Shown: piece after piece, positions 1 to 8,434 of the stretch
Layout of the letters: every line of letters starts with the position of its first letter
Numbering within the stretch: the first letter of the stretch is position 1
Assembly (NCBI GenBank): GCA_025774615.1
Contig: JALGVQ010000004.1
Span: forward strand, 1-51,497
Direction of reading: 5' to 3'
Source: a bacterium
GTDB taxonomy: Bacteria; Blakebacterota; Blakebacteria; Blakebacterales; Blakebacteraceae
Length of the DNA: 51,497 nucleotides
Notes under the pieces: generated by a model
Told to the model about the DNA's origin: nothing
The model's database searches: none
What the model saw: only the letters and a program-made list of their open reading frames with translations
Program-made: the position numbers and the translations under genes

Positions 1-348
1 TCAGGCCGTTACCATACCGTGATCACCGGTGTGGCGGTCGTCGGACCGGGGGAAGAGGAGATCTCAGTTGATGCGGAACAGACTCAGGTAGTGATGATCC
101 CGTTCAGCAGGCAGGAAGCGGAACGCTACGTCGCCTCTGGAGAGCCGATGGACAAGGCGGGTGCCTATGGCATCCAGGTTCGCGGAGCACTGCTGGTGGA
201 ACGCATCGAGGGGTGTTACTTTAACGTCGTCGGGCTTCCCCTCAATCTGCTCAGAATGATGCTGGAGAAGCACGGTGTAGTGACGGGAGAGTGGTTGGGG
301 CCCGAACCGGGGCAGGGACCTTCTGACAACGGCAGGAACGATGAGTAA
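1..348 (+). CDS. maf: Maf family nucleotide pyrophosphatase, C-terminal part (5' end outside window)
   Basis: The frame is open from base 1 and reads SGRYHTVITGVAVV. This resembles the SG..H.V.TGVAL segment of Maf/YhdE house-cleaning nucleoside triphosphate pyrophosphatases, which hydrolyse non-canonical or modified nucleotides such as dTTP/UTP analogues. About 115 residues are visible. Downstream blocks fit the family: a Y(V/A)xSGEPxDKAGAYGIQ segment with the conserved DKAG (ending near base 175), then a GCYFNVVGLPL block that normally closes the domain. The true start lies upstream of the window; the GTG at 19 is internal. The stop overlaps the start of the rodZ-like gene by 8 nt, suggesting co-transcription. 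Family call is confident; the substrate is not determined. Confidence 0.88.
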   Translation, partial: SGRYHTVITGVAVVGPGEEEISVDAEQTQVVMIPFSRQEAERYVASGEPMDKAGAYGIQVRGALLVERIEGCYFNVVGLPLNLLRMMLEKHGVVTGEWLGPEPGQGPSDNGRNDE

Positions 349-1255
349 CGGCTCGGACGGACATTACGGTGCGTGGATCCGAAGCAGGCGCCAGGACCGG
401 GGGCAGTCGATAGAGGAGGCATCAACTGCCACCAATATCGACGGTCACTATCTGCGCGCTCTCGAGGCGGGCAATATCGCACTCCTTCCAGAGCCGTACA
501 TGCGGGCATTCCTGAAAACCTACTCCACCTGGCTCGGCCTCGACCCGTCAGAGGTCCTCATACGTTTTGAGGCCTTCCTCCATGAAGAATCTGAGAGTCT
601 CGACGTTCTGCGTACCACCATCCGGGAGCGGGAAGGGCGCAAGCCTCAACCGGTGAAGGAACGGGGAAGACGGAAACCTGAGCCGGCGACTCCTCTGCCG
701 TGGCGGTCATTCATGGTGCCCGTCGCGATCATCGCGTTCACTATTATTCTCATCGTCGTCATCAAGCCTGGCCGGGAGACATCCGATCCGGTCGGGACCG
801 GGCAGATTGAAGAGGTCGCCGAGTCAACAGGCGGGATGACGGCCGAAGGCCGCGCTGCTCCGGAGGAGGAGAGAAGAGAGCCGGAACGTCCCGCACCCGC
901 GCAGCAGGCACAGACACAGTCCGAGCCGGGACCGGGTGAGGGGGATCTCCAGGAGTTCATCGCCGATGCGCTCGAAGATACCTGGATGCAGGTGATCGCC
1001 GATGGCGATACGGTCGTCACACGGGTAGTCAACGAGGGGAGGCAGGTGAGTGTGACCTTTCAGGATACCCTCCGGGTGAGAGTCGGAAAGAACCGGGGTA
1101 TGCGTCTCTATTTCAATCAGGAGGAGCTCACCGACCTCGGACCGGACGGGATGATACTCTCATTCATACTGACACCTGCAGGGATGCAGCAGCGGCGGCT
1201 GACGTACCCGCCCGACCAGATACCCGATTACCTGAATATACCGCCGGGATCGTGA
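341..1255 (+). CDS. rodZ: RodZ-like helix-turn-helix, single-pass membrane protein
   Basis: 304 residues. An N-terminal Xre-like helix-turn-helix of the HTH_25 type spans roughly residues 8-75 (GAWIRSRRQDRGQSIEEAS, then LEAGNIALLPEPYMRAFLKTY). A charged linker follows, then one membrane helix at about residues 123-143 (FMVPVAIIAFTIILIVVI). An acidic, Pro/Gln-rich stretch leads to a C-terminal beta domain of the DUF4115 type at about 205-290 (DTWMQVIADGDTVV). This is the RodZ architecture; RodZ links MreB filaments to the inner membrane and elongation machinery. mreBCD-mrdA-rodA lie 23 kb downstream, so the partners are present. The ATG at 341 overlaps the maf stop, and the gene overlaps priA by 4 nt. 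Function is inferred from architecture. Confidence 0.85.
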   Translation: MSNGSDGHYGAWIRSRRQDRGQSIEEASTATNIDGHYLRALEAGNIALLPEPYMRAFLKTYSTWLGLDPSEVLIRFEAFLHEESESLDVLRTTIREREGRKPQPVKERGRRKPEPATPLPWRSFMVPVAIIAFTIILIVVIKPGRETSDPVGTGQIEEVAESTGGMTAEGRAAPEEERREPERPAPAQQAQTQSEPGPGEGDLQEFIADALEDTWMQVIADGDTVVTRVVNEGRQVSVTFQDTLRVRVGKNRGMRLYFNQEELTDLGPDGMILSFILTPAGMQQRRLTYPPDQIPDYLNIPPGS

Positions 1256-3282
1256 CCGGAATCTCCGTTCAGGTCGCTCTCCCTCTCCCTCTGCAACAGA
1301 CCTTCACCTACTCCATACCGGACCTGCTCAGAGATGAGATCGAGCCGGGGTCCTCACTGCTTGTTCCGTTCAGGGGCAGGGAGATGACCGGGTTCGCCGT
1401 CGAGGTGAACACCGGCAAGGTTGATGGAGCTCCCGGGAAGCTGCGCGACGTGATCGAAGTGGTGGATCGGGGACCGCTCTTTCCCGGCGACCTCTTTGCG
1501 GTGACCCGCTGGATGGCGGAGTACTACCAGTGCGGTTGGGGAGAGGTGCTGGCCGCCGCGGTGCCGGAAAAGGGTGCCCGCAGGCGGAAGCGTGACCTGG
1601 ATGTGGAGGGTGTTCCGATACCCGATGAACTCCAGGCTGCTGAAGAATATCCATCTGTTACTCTGACAGGCCAGCAGGAGGAGATACTGGCACCTCTTCT
1701 CTCAGCTCTAGATGAGCAAACCTGGCTGACAGCGGTTCTGCATGGCGTCACGGCCAGCGGCAAGACTGCCGTTTATGAACAACTGGTCGCCAGGGCTCTC
1801 GAACACGACCGGAGCGCGATCGTGCTGGTACCGGAGATCTCGATCACTCCGCAGATTGTATCTCTGTTCCGCTCACGTTTCGGGGATCAGGTGGCGCTCT
1901 TTCACAGCCGGTTGAAGCCGAGAGATCGGTATGTCCAGTGGCGGCGGGTGTTGTCCGGAGAAGCGAGGGTGGTGATCGGGCCGCGCTCAGCGGTCCTGGC
2001 TCCTGTAAGGGATCTCGGTGTCATCGTGGTGGATGAGGAGCATGAGCCATCGTACAAACAGGCAGAACCCGCTCCCCGGTACCATGCCCGGGATGTCGCG
2101 GTGATGCGTGCCCGCGAGGCCGGTGCTCTCTGTGTGCTCGGTTCGGCCACGCCGAGCGCGGAGTCATACCATAACGCGCTGGAGGGGAAATACCTGCTCC
2201 TTGAAATGCCGGACCGGGTTGGATCGAGACCGCAGCCCACGATTGAACTCATCGACATGGCCTCTGAGCAGCATGAGCGGAGGTACGAGGGGACCGTGAT
2301 ATTCAGCCGCAGACTCGAGGCGGCAATCGAAGAACGGCTCGGCAGGGGGGAGCAGACGATACTCTTTCTCAACCGAAGAGGGTTCAGCCCCGCGATCACC
2401 TGCAAGGATTGTGGGGAGGCAGAGGAATGCCTGAACTGCAGTGTGGCGATGACCTACCACAGCCGGGAGGGAGCGCTGATCTGCCACTACTGCGGTGAGA
2501 GAAAGCCTCCACCACTGATCTGCCCCTCATGCGGCAGTGAGCACCTCAGCCACCAGGGGCTGGGCACCCAGCGGGTGGAATCGGCACTGCTGAAGAGGTT
2601 TCCTGATGCCCGCGTTCTGAGGATGGATTCCGATACAACGCGGAAGCGCGGCAGTCATGGCGATCTTTACCGTCAGTTCGCTTCCGGGGAAGGCAATATC
2701 CTGCTCGGCACCCAGATGGTTGCAAAGGGCTTTCACTTCCCGGGAGTCACGCTCGTCGGTGTCATCTCGGCCGACGCAGAACTCCATTTTCCCGATTTCC
2801 GGGCCAATGAGAGGACCTTCCAGCTGATCATGCAGGTCGCCGGACGTGCCGGACGGGGGGATGAGCCCGGTGAAGTGGTCGTGCAGTCGTATGCATGTGA
2901 CAATCCGGGTATCCGCCATGCGGCAACCGATGATTATCGCGGGTTCATGACTTCAGAGATCTCCTCCCGCAGGACACTGGGATATCCGCCATACGGCCGC
3001 ATGATCAGGATCCTTCTGAAAGGGCGTGAGGAGGCTGCGGTTCTGAAGACCGGCAGGGACGTAGTGCGAAGGTTGAGCGCAGTGGTCCCGGAGAGTGTGT
3101 CCGTGCTCGGACCCGCGCCTGCTCCTCTCTACCGGTTGAACCGGTGGTACCGGGTACATTTCTTCCTCCGGGGACCCTCAGCCCTGACCTTGCGCAAGTG
3201 CGTGGAGAGCTCCGGGATCGATGCGTTGAGCAGGAAAAATGTTCATATTGCGGTTGATGTCGATCCGGTAGACATGCTTTGA
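1252..3282 (+). CDS. priA: Primosomal protein N' (PriA), replication restart helicase
   Basis: 676 residues, slightly shorter than E. coli PriA (732). PriA is a 3'-5' superfamily 2 helicase that recognises abandoned forks and reloads the replicative helicase; dnaB is also in this window. Visible: an N-terminal DNA-binding domain (VALPLPLQQTFTYSIP), Walker A GVTASGKT with Lys171, the DEEH box at 261-264, and a GSATPS motif. The zinc region has all eight cysteines (384, 387, 393, 396, 411, 414, 424, 427). The motif V/VI region reads LLGTQMVAKGFHFPGVTLVG and QVAGRAGRG. Start is the GTG at 1252, overlapping the rodZ stop (GTGA). No anomalies seen. Confidence 0.97.
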   Translation: MTGISVQVALPLPLQQTFTYSIPDLLRDEIEPGSSLLVPFRGREMTGFAVEVNTGKVDGAPGKLRDVIEVVDRGPLFPGDLFAVTRWMAEYYQCGWGEVLAAAVPEKGARRRKRDLDVEGVPIPDELQAAEEYPSVTLTGQQEEILAPLLSALDEQTWLTAVLHGVTASGKTAVYEQLVARALEHDRSAIVLVPEISITPQIVSLFRSRFGDQVALFHSRLKPRDRYVQWRRVLSGEARVVIGPRSAVLAPVRDLGVIVVDEEHEPSYKQAEPAPRYHARDVAVMRAREAGALCVLGSATPSAESYHNALEGKYLLLEMPDRVGSRPQPTIELIDMASEQHERRYEGTVIFSRRLEAAIEERLGRGEQTILFLNRRGFSPAITCKDCGEAEECLNCSVAMTYHSREGALICHYCGERKPPPLICPSCGSEHLSHQGLGTQRVESALLKRFPDARVLRMDSDTTRKRGSHGDLYRQFASGEGNILLGTQMVAKGFHFPGVTLVGVISADAELHFPDFRANERTFQLIMQVAGRAGRGDEPGEVVVQSYACDNPGIRHAATDDYRGFMTSEISSRRTLGYPPYGRMIRILLKGREEAAVLKTGRDVVRRLSAVVPESVSVLGPAPAPLYRLNRWYRVHFFLRGPSALTLRKCVESSGIDALSRKNVHIAVDVDPVDML

Positions 3283-3566
3283 AGAAGCGGGAGGAAATCG
3301 CTGGTGTATGAAACATCTTGACAGCGACAGGTTGATTTCCATTCTTTTTTCATTCTGATGGGAAGCAATGGGTGATGGATCACCTGGTAGCTCTCCCACG
3401 CCGAAAAGAAATCCCAGGCACTCTTTCCAAGGTTCGATAATCGGCACCCTTTACACGCGCGCCTTCGCACGTCCCCGGGCAAACTTCTATTGAAGGACCC
3501 AGCGACTGTGCGCAACACCCCTCCGGAAGGCAGAGCCTTCACAGGACAGGTTAAGAGGTTCACAGA
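3283..3566 (+). other. 284-nt region upstream of rho with two hairpins (candidate leader)
   Basis: No gene is supported here; minus-strand ORFs are shadows. It holds a weak sigma70-like promoter at the priA end, a perfect hairpin at 3371-3384 (GGTGA-TGGA-TCACC), a GATAAT box at 3436-3441 without a matching -35, and a perfect hairpin at 3526-3540 (GAAGGC-AGA-GCCTTC). A purine-rich ribosome-binding site (AAGAGG) lies about ten bases before the rho ATG at 3567. The hairpins carry no T-run, so they are not intrinsic terminators. Rho is known to autoregulate through its leader in E. coli, so a long leader is plausible, but control here is inference. Confidence 0.4.
3318..3346 (+). promoter_or_regulatory. 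Weak candidate promoter for rho
   Basis: A perfect TTGACA at 3318-3323 is followed after 17 nt by ATTCTT (3341-3346), a poor -10. Read as an FCB-type promoter, TTG is followed after 19 nt by CATTCTTT, a partial match to TAnnTTT. It lies just after the priA stop in the only sizeable gap before rho. Support is weak. Confidence 0.28.
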
Positions 3567-4814
3567 ATGGACATAGCAGATCTCAAAGCGATGAGCATCG
3601 CTGACTTGACTGAACTGGCCTCCTCACTCGATATGGAGAGTTTCTCAGGATTGAGAAAGCAGGATCTGATATTCAGGATCCTCGAGACCCAGACAGAGAA
3701 GAACGGCAACATTTTCGGAGTCGGCGTATTGGAGATCCTCCCCGACGGGTACGGATTTCTTCGTTCCTCCGCATACAACTACCTCCCCGGACCCGACGAT
3801 ATATATGTCTCTCCCAGTCAGATCAAGCGGTTCAGCCTGCTGACCGGTGACACCGTCTCCGGGCAGGTCCGCCCCCCGAAGGAGAGTGAACGCTTTTTCG
3901 CACTTCTCCGGGTTGAGATGGTCAACGACTCTCCACCTGAAGATCTGAAGCACCGGACGCTCTTCGACAACCTGACGCCTCTGTATCCTGAAGAGAGATT
4001 CGGCCTGGAGAACGAGGCGGGCACACTCTCCATGCGGATCATGGATCTGTTGACGCCCATCGGTAAGGGGCAGAGGGGGCTGATCACCTCTCCGCCACGG
4101 GCGGGGAAGACGGTACTACTCCAGTTGATAGCGAACTCCATCGTGGAGAATCATCCTGACGCCGTCATGATCATCCTGCTCATCGATGAGCGCCCCGAGG
4201 AAGTCACAGACATGGAGCGTTCGGTGAAGGCAGAAGTGATCAGCAGTACCTTCGACGAGCCTGCCGAGCGACACGTGGTGATCGCCGATATGGTGCTTGA
4301 GAAGGCGAAGCGGATGGTTGAACACGGCAAGGATGTCGTGATCCTGCTCGATTCGATCACCAGGCTGGCTCGCGCTCACAATACCGTGGTCCCTCACTCC
4401 GGCAAGATCCTGAGTGGTGGTGTCGACGCGAACGCTCTCCAGCGGCCGAAGCGGTTCTTCGGAGCTGCCAGGAACATCGAGTTCGGAGGGAGTCTCACGA
4501 TCATCGGAACTGCCCTGATCGAGACCGGATCACGCATGGATGAAGTGATCTTCGAGGAGTTCAAGGGCACCGGCAACATGGAGCTGGTTCTCGACCGGCG
4601 CCTTTCCGATCGACGCATCTGGCCCGCCATCGATATAAACCGTTCCGGAACGCGGAAAGAAGAATTATTGTTGTCGGAGAAGGAGTTGAGCCGCATATGG
4701 ATACTGCGGAAGTTCCTGAACGAGATGAATCCGGTGGAGGGGATGGATTTCCTCTGTGAGAAGATGTCACACACCAAAACGAACGATGATTTCCTCGACA
4801 CGATGAATCAGTAG
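3567..4814 (+). CDS. rho: Transcription termination factor Rho
   Basis: 415 residues, matching the usual ~420. Rho is a hexameric RNA-dependent ATPase/translocase that ends untranslated transcripts. In order: N-terminal SAP-like helical segment (residues 1-48, including [18 protein letters not shown]), the cold-shock-like RNA-binding domain ([15 protein letters not shown], then [12 protein letters not shown]), and the ATPase core with Walker [12 protein letters not shown] (Lys181, Thr182), [13 protein letters not shown], the Walker B strand [14 protein letters not shown] and the Q-loop-like [21 protein letters not shown]. No Asn/Arg-rich insertion is seen. The start has an AAGAGG ribosome-binding site. 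Few intrinsic terminators are visible in this window, so Rho may carry much of the termination load; that is inference. Confidence 0.98.
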   Translation: MDIADLKAMSIADLTELASSLDMESFSGLRKQDLIFRILETQTEKNGNIFGVGVLEILPDGYGFLRSSAYNYLPGPDDIYVSPSQIKRFSLLTGDTVSGQVRPPKESERFFALLRVEMVNDSPPEDLKHRTLFDNLTPLYPEERFGLENEAGTLSMRIMDLLTPIGKGQRGLITSPPRAGKTVLLQLIANSIVENHPDAVMIILLIDERPEEVTDMERSVKAEVISSTFDEPAERHVVIADMVLEKAKRMVEHGKDVVILLDSITRLARAHNTVVPHSGKILSGGVDANALQRPKRFFGAARNIEFGGSLTIIGTALIETGSRMDEVIFEEFKGTGNMELVLDRRLSDRRIWPAIDINRSGTRKEELLLSEKELSRIWILRKFLNEMNPVEGMDFLCEKMSHTKTNDDFLDTMNQ

Positions 4815-4858
4815 GAACCTTCTACCGAATACGGCGTCGAGACCATACATTGAGCAGC

Positions 4859-4864
4859 AAGAGG
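4859..4864 (+). promoter_or_regulatory. Ribosome-binding site fixing the rpmE start
   Basis: AAGAGG lies nine bases before the ATG at 4874. It favours that ATG over the in-frame TTG at 4850, which has no comparable site. The resulting MKSDIHPKY start matches the normal L31 N-terminus. Confidence 0.55.
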
Positions 4865-4873
4865 CATGATCAG

Positions 4874-5122
4874 ATGAAATCAGACATACACCCGAAATAT
4901 CACGAGATAACCGTAACATGCGTTTGCGGTCATTCTTTCAAGACCCGGTCGACTTCCGAGAAGATTGATCTGGAGATCTGTTCGGAATGTCATCCGTTCT
5001 ATACCGGTAAGCAGAAGCTTGTCGACACAGCAGGTCGTGTCGAGCGGTTCCGCAAACGGTATGCCCTGTCTGAGGAGATGAGCGGGAAGGCTGCGAAAAA
5101 GGAAACCAAATCTGACGATTGA
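4874..5122 (+). CDS. rpmE: 50S ribosomal protein L31, zinc-binding type
   Basis: 82 residues from the ATG at 4874. The sequence [19 protein letters not shown] is the characteristic L31 start, which is why the TTG at 4850 was not used. The CxC pair (TCVCGHSF) and the CxxC pair ([11 protein letters not shown]) form the zinc site of the C+ form, which sits on the large subunit at the subunit interface. The conserved end [19 protein letters not shown] is present. A 13-15 residue charged tail (Lys/Glu/Asp-rich) extends beyond the usual end. It follows rho by 59 nt, a common rho-rpmE pairing, and is followed by the strongest intrinsic terminator in the window. Confidence 0.96.
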   Translation: MKSDIHPKYHEITVTCVCGHSFKTRSTSEKIDLEICSECHPFYTGKQKLVDTAGRVERFRKRYALSEEMSGKAAKKETKSDD

Positions 5123-5146
5123 AGCCCGCCGCCGGGCTGGAATTCC

Positions 5147-5188
5147 GGGTGATGGGTTGCTGGCTACGGCGGCCCATCACCCTTTTTT
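5147..5188 (+). terminator. Strong intrinsic terminator after rpmE
   Basis: A perfect 10-bp stem pairs 5147-5156 (GGGTGATGGG) with 5173-5182 (CCCATCACCC), followed by six T at 5183-5188. The 16-nt interior can add further pairs, including G-U, leaving a small loop near 5163-5166. It sits between rpmE and prfA and should end a rho-rpmE transcript. prfA starts 16 nt later. Confidence 0.93.
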
Positions 5189-5204
5189 ATGGGAGTTGTG
5201 AGCG

Positions 5205-6281
5205 ATGGCATTCGAAAAACTGGCAGATGCGGAGGCGAGGCTGGAGGAACTGTATATCCTGCTTGCCGATCCCGCTGTCATCGCCGATACCGACCGGATC
5301 AGGGAACTGGGACGGGAACATCGGACCCTGGAGGAGATTGTCAGGGTCTGGAGGGACCTTGACGCGGTTCGGAGCGGGGTGGATGAAGCCCGGGAGATCA
5401 TCAGGGAGAACGTCGATGAAGATCTGCTTGAGCTGGCCCGCAGCGAGTCCGCAGAAGGTGAGATCAGGCTTGATGAGCTCGAGAAGGAGCTTCGGACACT
5501 TCTGATCCCCCGTGATCCTGACGATTCGAGGAATACGATCGTCGAGATACGCGCAGGCACCGGTGGAGAAGAAGCCGGACTTTTCGGGGCCGATCTGTTC
5601 CGCATGTACTCCCACTACGCGGAGAAGCAGGGCTGGAAGGTCGAGATCATGAGCGGTACGCCCTCGGAACTGGGCGGATACAAGGAGATCATCTTCCTGG
5701 TCTCTGGTGAGGACGTATACGGGAAGCTGCGGTATGAGAGTGGCGTACACCGGGTACAGAGGGTTCCGACCACCGAGACCCAGGGCAGGATCCATACCTC
5801 TGCCGCTTCGGTCGTCATTCTGCTTGAGGCGAAGGAAGTGGAGGTGGCTCTTGACCCTGAGGATCTTCGTATCGATGTGTACCGGTCATCGGGACCGGGG
5901 GGGCAGAGCGTGAACACGACCGATTCCGCTGTCCGCGTGACACACGTGCCGACCGGCCTGGTGGTGAGCTGCCAGGATGAGAAGAGTCAGCACAAGAACA
6001 AGGCGAAAGCGCTGAAGATACTGAGGTCGCGTCTCCTCGAACTCCGCCGGAAGGAACAGGCGGACAGTGAAGCGGTCAAGAGGCGGAACATGGTGGCCGG
6101 AGGGGACCGGTCGGCCAAGATACGGACGTACAATTTTCCGCAAAATCGCGTGACCGACCACCGGATAAAACTGACATTGCATTCCCTGCACGAGATACTC
6201 GATGGCGATCTCGATGAGATGATCGAGGCTGTGAGACTGGCTGCGGGCACCGTCAATCCGGCTGTGCCGGGGAAGGGGTGA
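5205..6281 (+). CDS. prfA: Peptide chain release factor 1
   Basis: 358 residues, normal for RF1, which reads UAA/UAG stop codons and triggers peptide hydrolysis. The N-terminal helical domain runs from [27 protein letters not shown] and [20 protein letters not shown] carry the RF1-type PxT recognition tripeptide (here PTT), not the RF2 SPF. The catalytic GGQ is at residues 232-234 in [17 protein letters not shown]. No RF2-type programmed frameshift is seen. The ATG at 5205 has a GGAG-like site 8-10 nt upstream. The gene overlaps prmC by 4 nt; PrmC methylates the GGQ glutamine of this product, so the coupling makes functional sense. Confidence 0.97.
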   Translation: MAFEKLADAEARLEELYILLADPAVIADTDRIRELGREHRTLEEIVRVWRDLDAVRSGVDEAREIIRENVDEDLLELARSESAEGEIRLDELEKELRTLLIPRDPDDSRNTIVEIRAGTGGEEAGLFGADLFRMYSHYAEKQGWKVEIMSGTPSELGGYKEIIFLVSGEDVYGKLRYESGVHRVQRVPTTETQGRIHTSAASVVILLEAKEVEVALDPEDLRIDVYRSSGPGGQSVNTTDSAVRVTHVPTGLVVSCQDEKSQHKNKAKALKILRSRLLELRRKEQADSEAVKRRNMVAGGDRSAKIRTYNFPQNRVTDHRIKLTLHSLHEILDGDLDEMIEAVRLAAGTVNPAVPGKG

Positions 6282-7168
6282 GGAGCGTGTCAGCCGTTGT
6301 ATCGACTGGACTGAGATCTCTTCTCGAAAAGATATCGGAACGGCTGGCAGAAGCCGGGATCGAGGCGCCTGGCATCGAGGCCGAAGGGCTCCTCTCCGCG
6401 GTACTCGGAGAGGTTCCGCGCCACATGCTCTATCTGGAGGAGCGGGAGATAACAGCTGATGAGGTCGAACTCCTTGAGAGCAACATATCCCGCAGGCTCG
6501 AGGGAGAACCACTGCAGTACATCACTGGTGAAGCCGCGTTCAGACTCCTTACCCTCAAGATCGACCGCAGAGCGTTGATTCCCCGGCCTGAGACTGAGGG
6601 ACTTGTCGAGGTTGCGCTCAGGCTCATGGGATCGAACAGGCAGGCGCTGGCACTCGATGCCGGAACAGGGAGCGGCGCCATAGCGCTCTCGCTGGCGGTG
6701 GAGTGCCCTCAGTGGGGTATTCTGGCCGCGGATATCAGCCCGGCGGCACTGGAACTTGCCCGCGAGAATGCAGACAAGTACGACCTGGGACAGATCCAGT
6801 GGCTGGAAGCGGATATCACCAGGCTCGACTTCTGGCACCATCTGCCTCCACTCGATCTTGTCGTAAGCAACCCCCCCTATGTAACAGAAGAAGAGTGGGA
6901 TGAACTGCCGCGCGAGATTTGCGGTTATGAGCCGAAAGGGGCGCTTGTCGCTGGCCCCCGGGGTCTCGATGTGATTTCAGCGCTGCTTGAAGGGGCCTCG
7001 ATGCGTGTCAAGCCGGGTGGGCTCATCGTTGTCGAGATCGGCGAGACACAGGGCGAGGCAGTGACAGAACTGGCACGGATGAACGGACTGTTCGACGCGC
7101 GGATTGCACCCGACCTCTCTGCCCGTCCCCGGTATCTGATAGCGCTACAGAAGAGGAGTGACAGCTGA
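6278..7168 (+). CDS. prmC: Release factor glutamine N5-methyltransferase
   Basis: 296 residues. A class I SAM-dependent methyltransferase that methylates the glutamine of the GGQ motif in RF1/RF2. The N-terminal helical RF-binding part includes [20 protein letters not shown] and [11 protein letters not shown]. The SAM-binding strand is [14 protein letters not shown], and the catalytic motif NPPYV is at 198-202 ([15 protein letters not shown]). [12 protein letters not shown] and [13 protein letters not shown] follow, as in HemK/PrmC. Start is the GTG at 6278, overlapping the prfA stop; a GTG at 6287 is an alternative. Its stop shares one base with the murA ATG. Confidence 0.96.
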   Translation: MRSVSAVVSTGLRSLLEKISERLAEAGIEAPGIEAEGLLSAVLGEVPRHMLYLEEREITADEVELLESNISRRLEGEPLQYITGEAAFRLLTLKIDRRALIPRPETEGLVEVALRLMGSNRQALALDAGTGSGAIALSLAVECPQWGILAADISPAALELARENADKYDLGQIQWLEADITRLDFWHHLPPLDLVVSNPPYVTEEEWDELPREICGYEPKGALVAGPRGLDVISALLEGASMRVKPGGLIVVEIGETQGEAVTELARMNGLFDARIAPDLSARPRYLIALQKRSDS

Positions 7169-8427
7169 TGGATGAGTTCCACATCCGGGGTGGAATCAGG
7201 CTCGAAGGCGAGGTTCAGGTCGGGGGGGCGAAGAACGCCGCTCTGCCGATCCTGATCGCGGCTCTCCTGGTCGAGGATGGGGAGAGTGTCATCAGGAACG
7301 TGCCCGACCTCAGGGACATCCATACCTGTCTCAAGGTACTGGGACATCTGGGTGTGGAGAGTGAGTTCGATCGTGAGCAGTCGACCATTCGTCTCGATGC
7401 GTCGGGTCTGACAGGTGTTGAAGCGCCGTATGAACTGATGCAGCAGATGAGAGCGTCTTTCCTCGTCATGGGGCCGTTGCTGGCCCGCATGGGTAAGGCC
7501 AGGATAAGCCTTCCCGGGGGATGCGCCATCGGTCCACGGCCCGTGGATCAGCATCGGAAGGCCTTCAAGGCGATGGGCGCCAGCTTCGAGGATGAGGGCG
7601 GTTACATGGCTGGTACGGCTGATCCGCTCCACGGGGCGACCATCTTCTTCGACCGGCCCAGCCACACCGGTACCGAGAACGTGATCATGGGCGCGGTGCT
7701 CGCCGAGGGGACGACCACCATCGTCAACGCCGCCTGCGATCCGGAGGTGACTGATCTGGCACAGATGCTGAGAGCCGCCGGCGCGATCATCGAAGGGGAG
7801 GGGAGCACGAACATAACGATCGAAGGGGTGGAGTCACTGCGACCGTTCGATCACGCGGTGATGGCCGACCGGCTGGAGGCGGCCACGTTTCTGATCGCGG
7901 GTGCCATCACAGGCGGACAGGTCACGGTCAGGGGCGTCCGGGCTGAGGATCTTCGCATCGTGCTGGCAAAACTCGAAGAGATGGGTGTTGAGATCACGAC
8001 CACCGAAGAGAGCATCACGGCGAGCCTGGACGGCAGACCGAAGCCCACCCTCATCACGACGTATCCATTCCCCGGTTTCCCGACCGATCTGCAGGCCGCG
8101 ATCATGGCCCTGACGAGTGTCGCGGATGGCACGAGTGTGATACGGGAGACGGTCTTCGAGGACCGGTTCCTCCATGTCGCCGAACTGGCCCGTCTTGGCG
8201 CCGAGATACGCACCGTGGGTGATGAAGCCACGATCATCGGTGTGGAGAACCTGTCGGGCGCATCGGTGATGGCAAGCGATATCCGGGCCGGCGCCGGTCT
8301 GGTACTGGCCTGTCTCGCGGCAGAAGGAGATGCGGTCATCACGAGGGTCTACCACATCGACAGGGGGTATGAGCACATCGAGGACCGCCTGAGTTCTCTC
8401 GGAGCCAGGATAGAGCGGAAGGTATAA
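7168..8427 (+). CDS. murA: UDP-N-acetylglucosamine 1-carboxyvinyltransferase
   Basis: 419 residues, the standard MurA length. It performs the first committed step of peptidoglycan synthesis, adding enolpyruvate from PEP to UDP-GlcNAc in the cytoplasm. Visible: VGGAKNAALPIL near the N-terminus (Lys/Asn substrate contacts), the active-site loop LPGGCAIGPRPVDQH with Cys119 (so a fosfomycin-sensitive Cys form rather than the Asp variant), and the second-domain blocks PFPGFPTDLQA and TVFEDRFLHVAEL. The EPSP-synthase-like inside-out barrel repeats are evident. The ATG at 7168 overlaps the prmC stop by one base. The prfA-prmC-murA order is frequent near rho in other bacteria. Confidence 0.98.
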   Translation: MDEFHIRGGIRLEGEVQVGGAKNAALPILIAALLVEDGESVIRNVPDLRDIHTCLKVLGHLGVESEFDREQSTIRLDASGLTGVEAPYELMQQMRASFLVMGPLLARMGKARISLPGGCAIGPRPVDQHRKAFKAMGASFEDEGGYMAGTADPLHGATIFFDRPSHTGTENVIMGAVLAEGTTTIVNAACDPEVTDLAQMLRAAGAIIEGEGSTNITIEGVESLRPFDHAVMADRLEAATFLIAGAITGGQVTVRGVRAEDLRIVLAKLEEMGVEITTTEESITASLDGRPKPTLITTYPFPGFPTDLQAAIMALTSVADGTSVIRETVFEDRFLHVAELARLGAEIRTVGDEATIIGVENLSGASVMASDIRAGAGLVLACLAAEGDAVITRVYHIDRGYEHIEDRLSSLGARIERKV

Positions 8428-8434
8428 CAGTCAG

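Noticed and set aside
1902-2405. Minus-strand ORFs within priA
   Set aside because: They are shadows of the PriA helicase frame with no domain of their own.
3371-3445. tRNA-like pieces (GGTAGCTC and GGTTCGAT) in the gap before rho
   Set aside because: The pieces do not fold into a cloverleaf on either strand: no pairing acceptor stem, and the T-arm stem fails.
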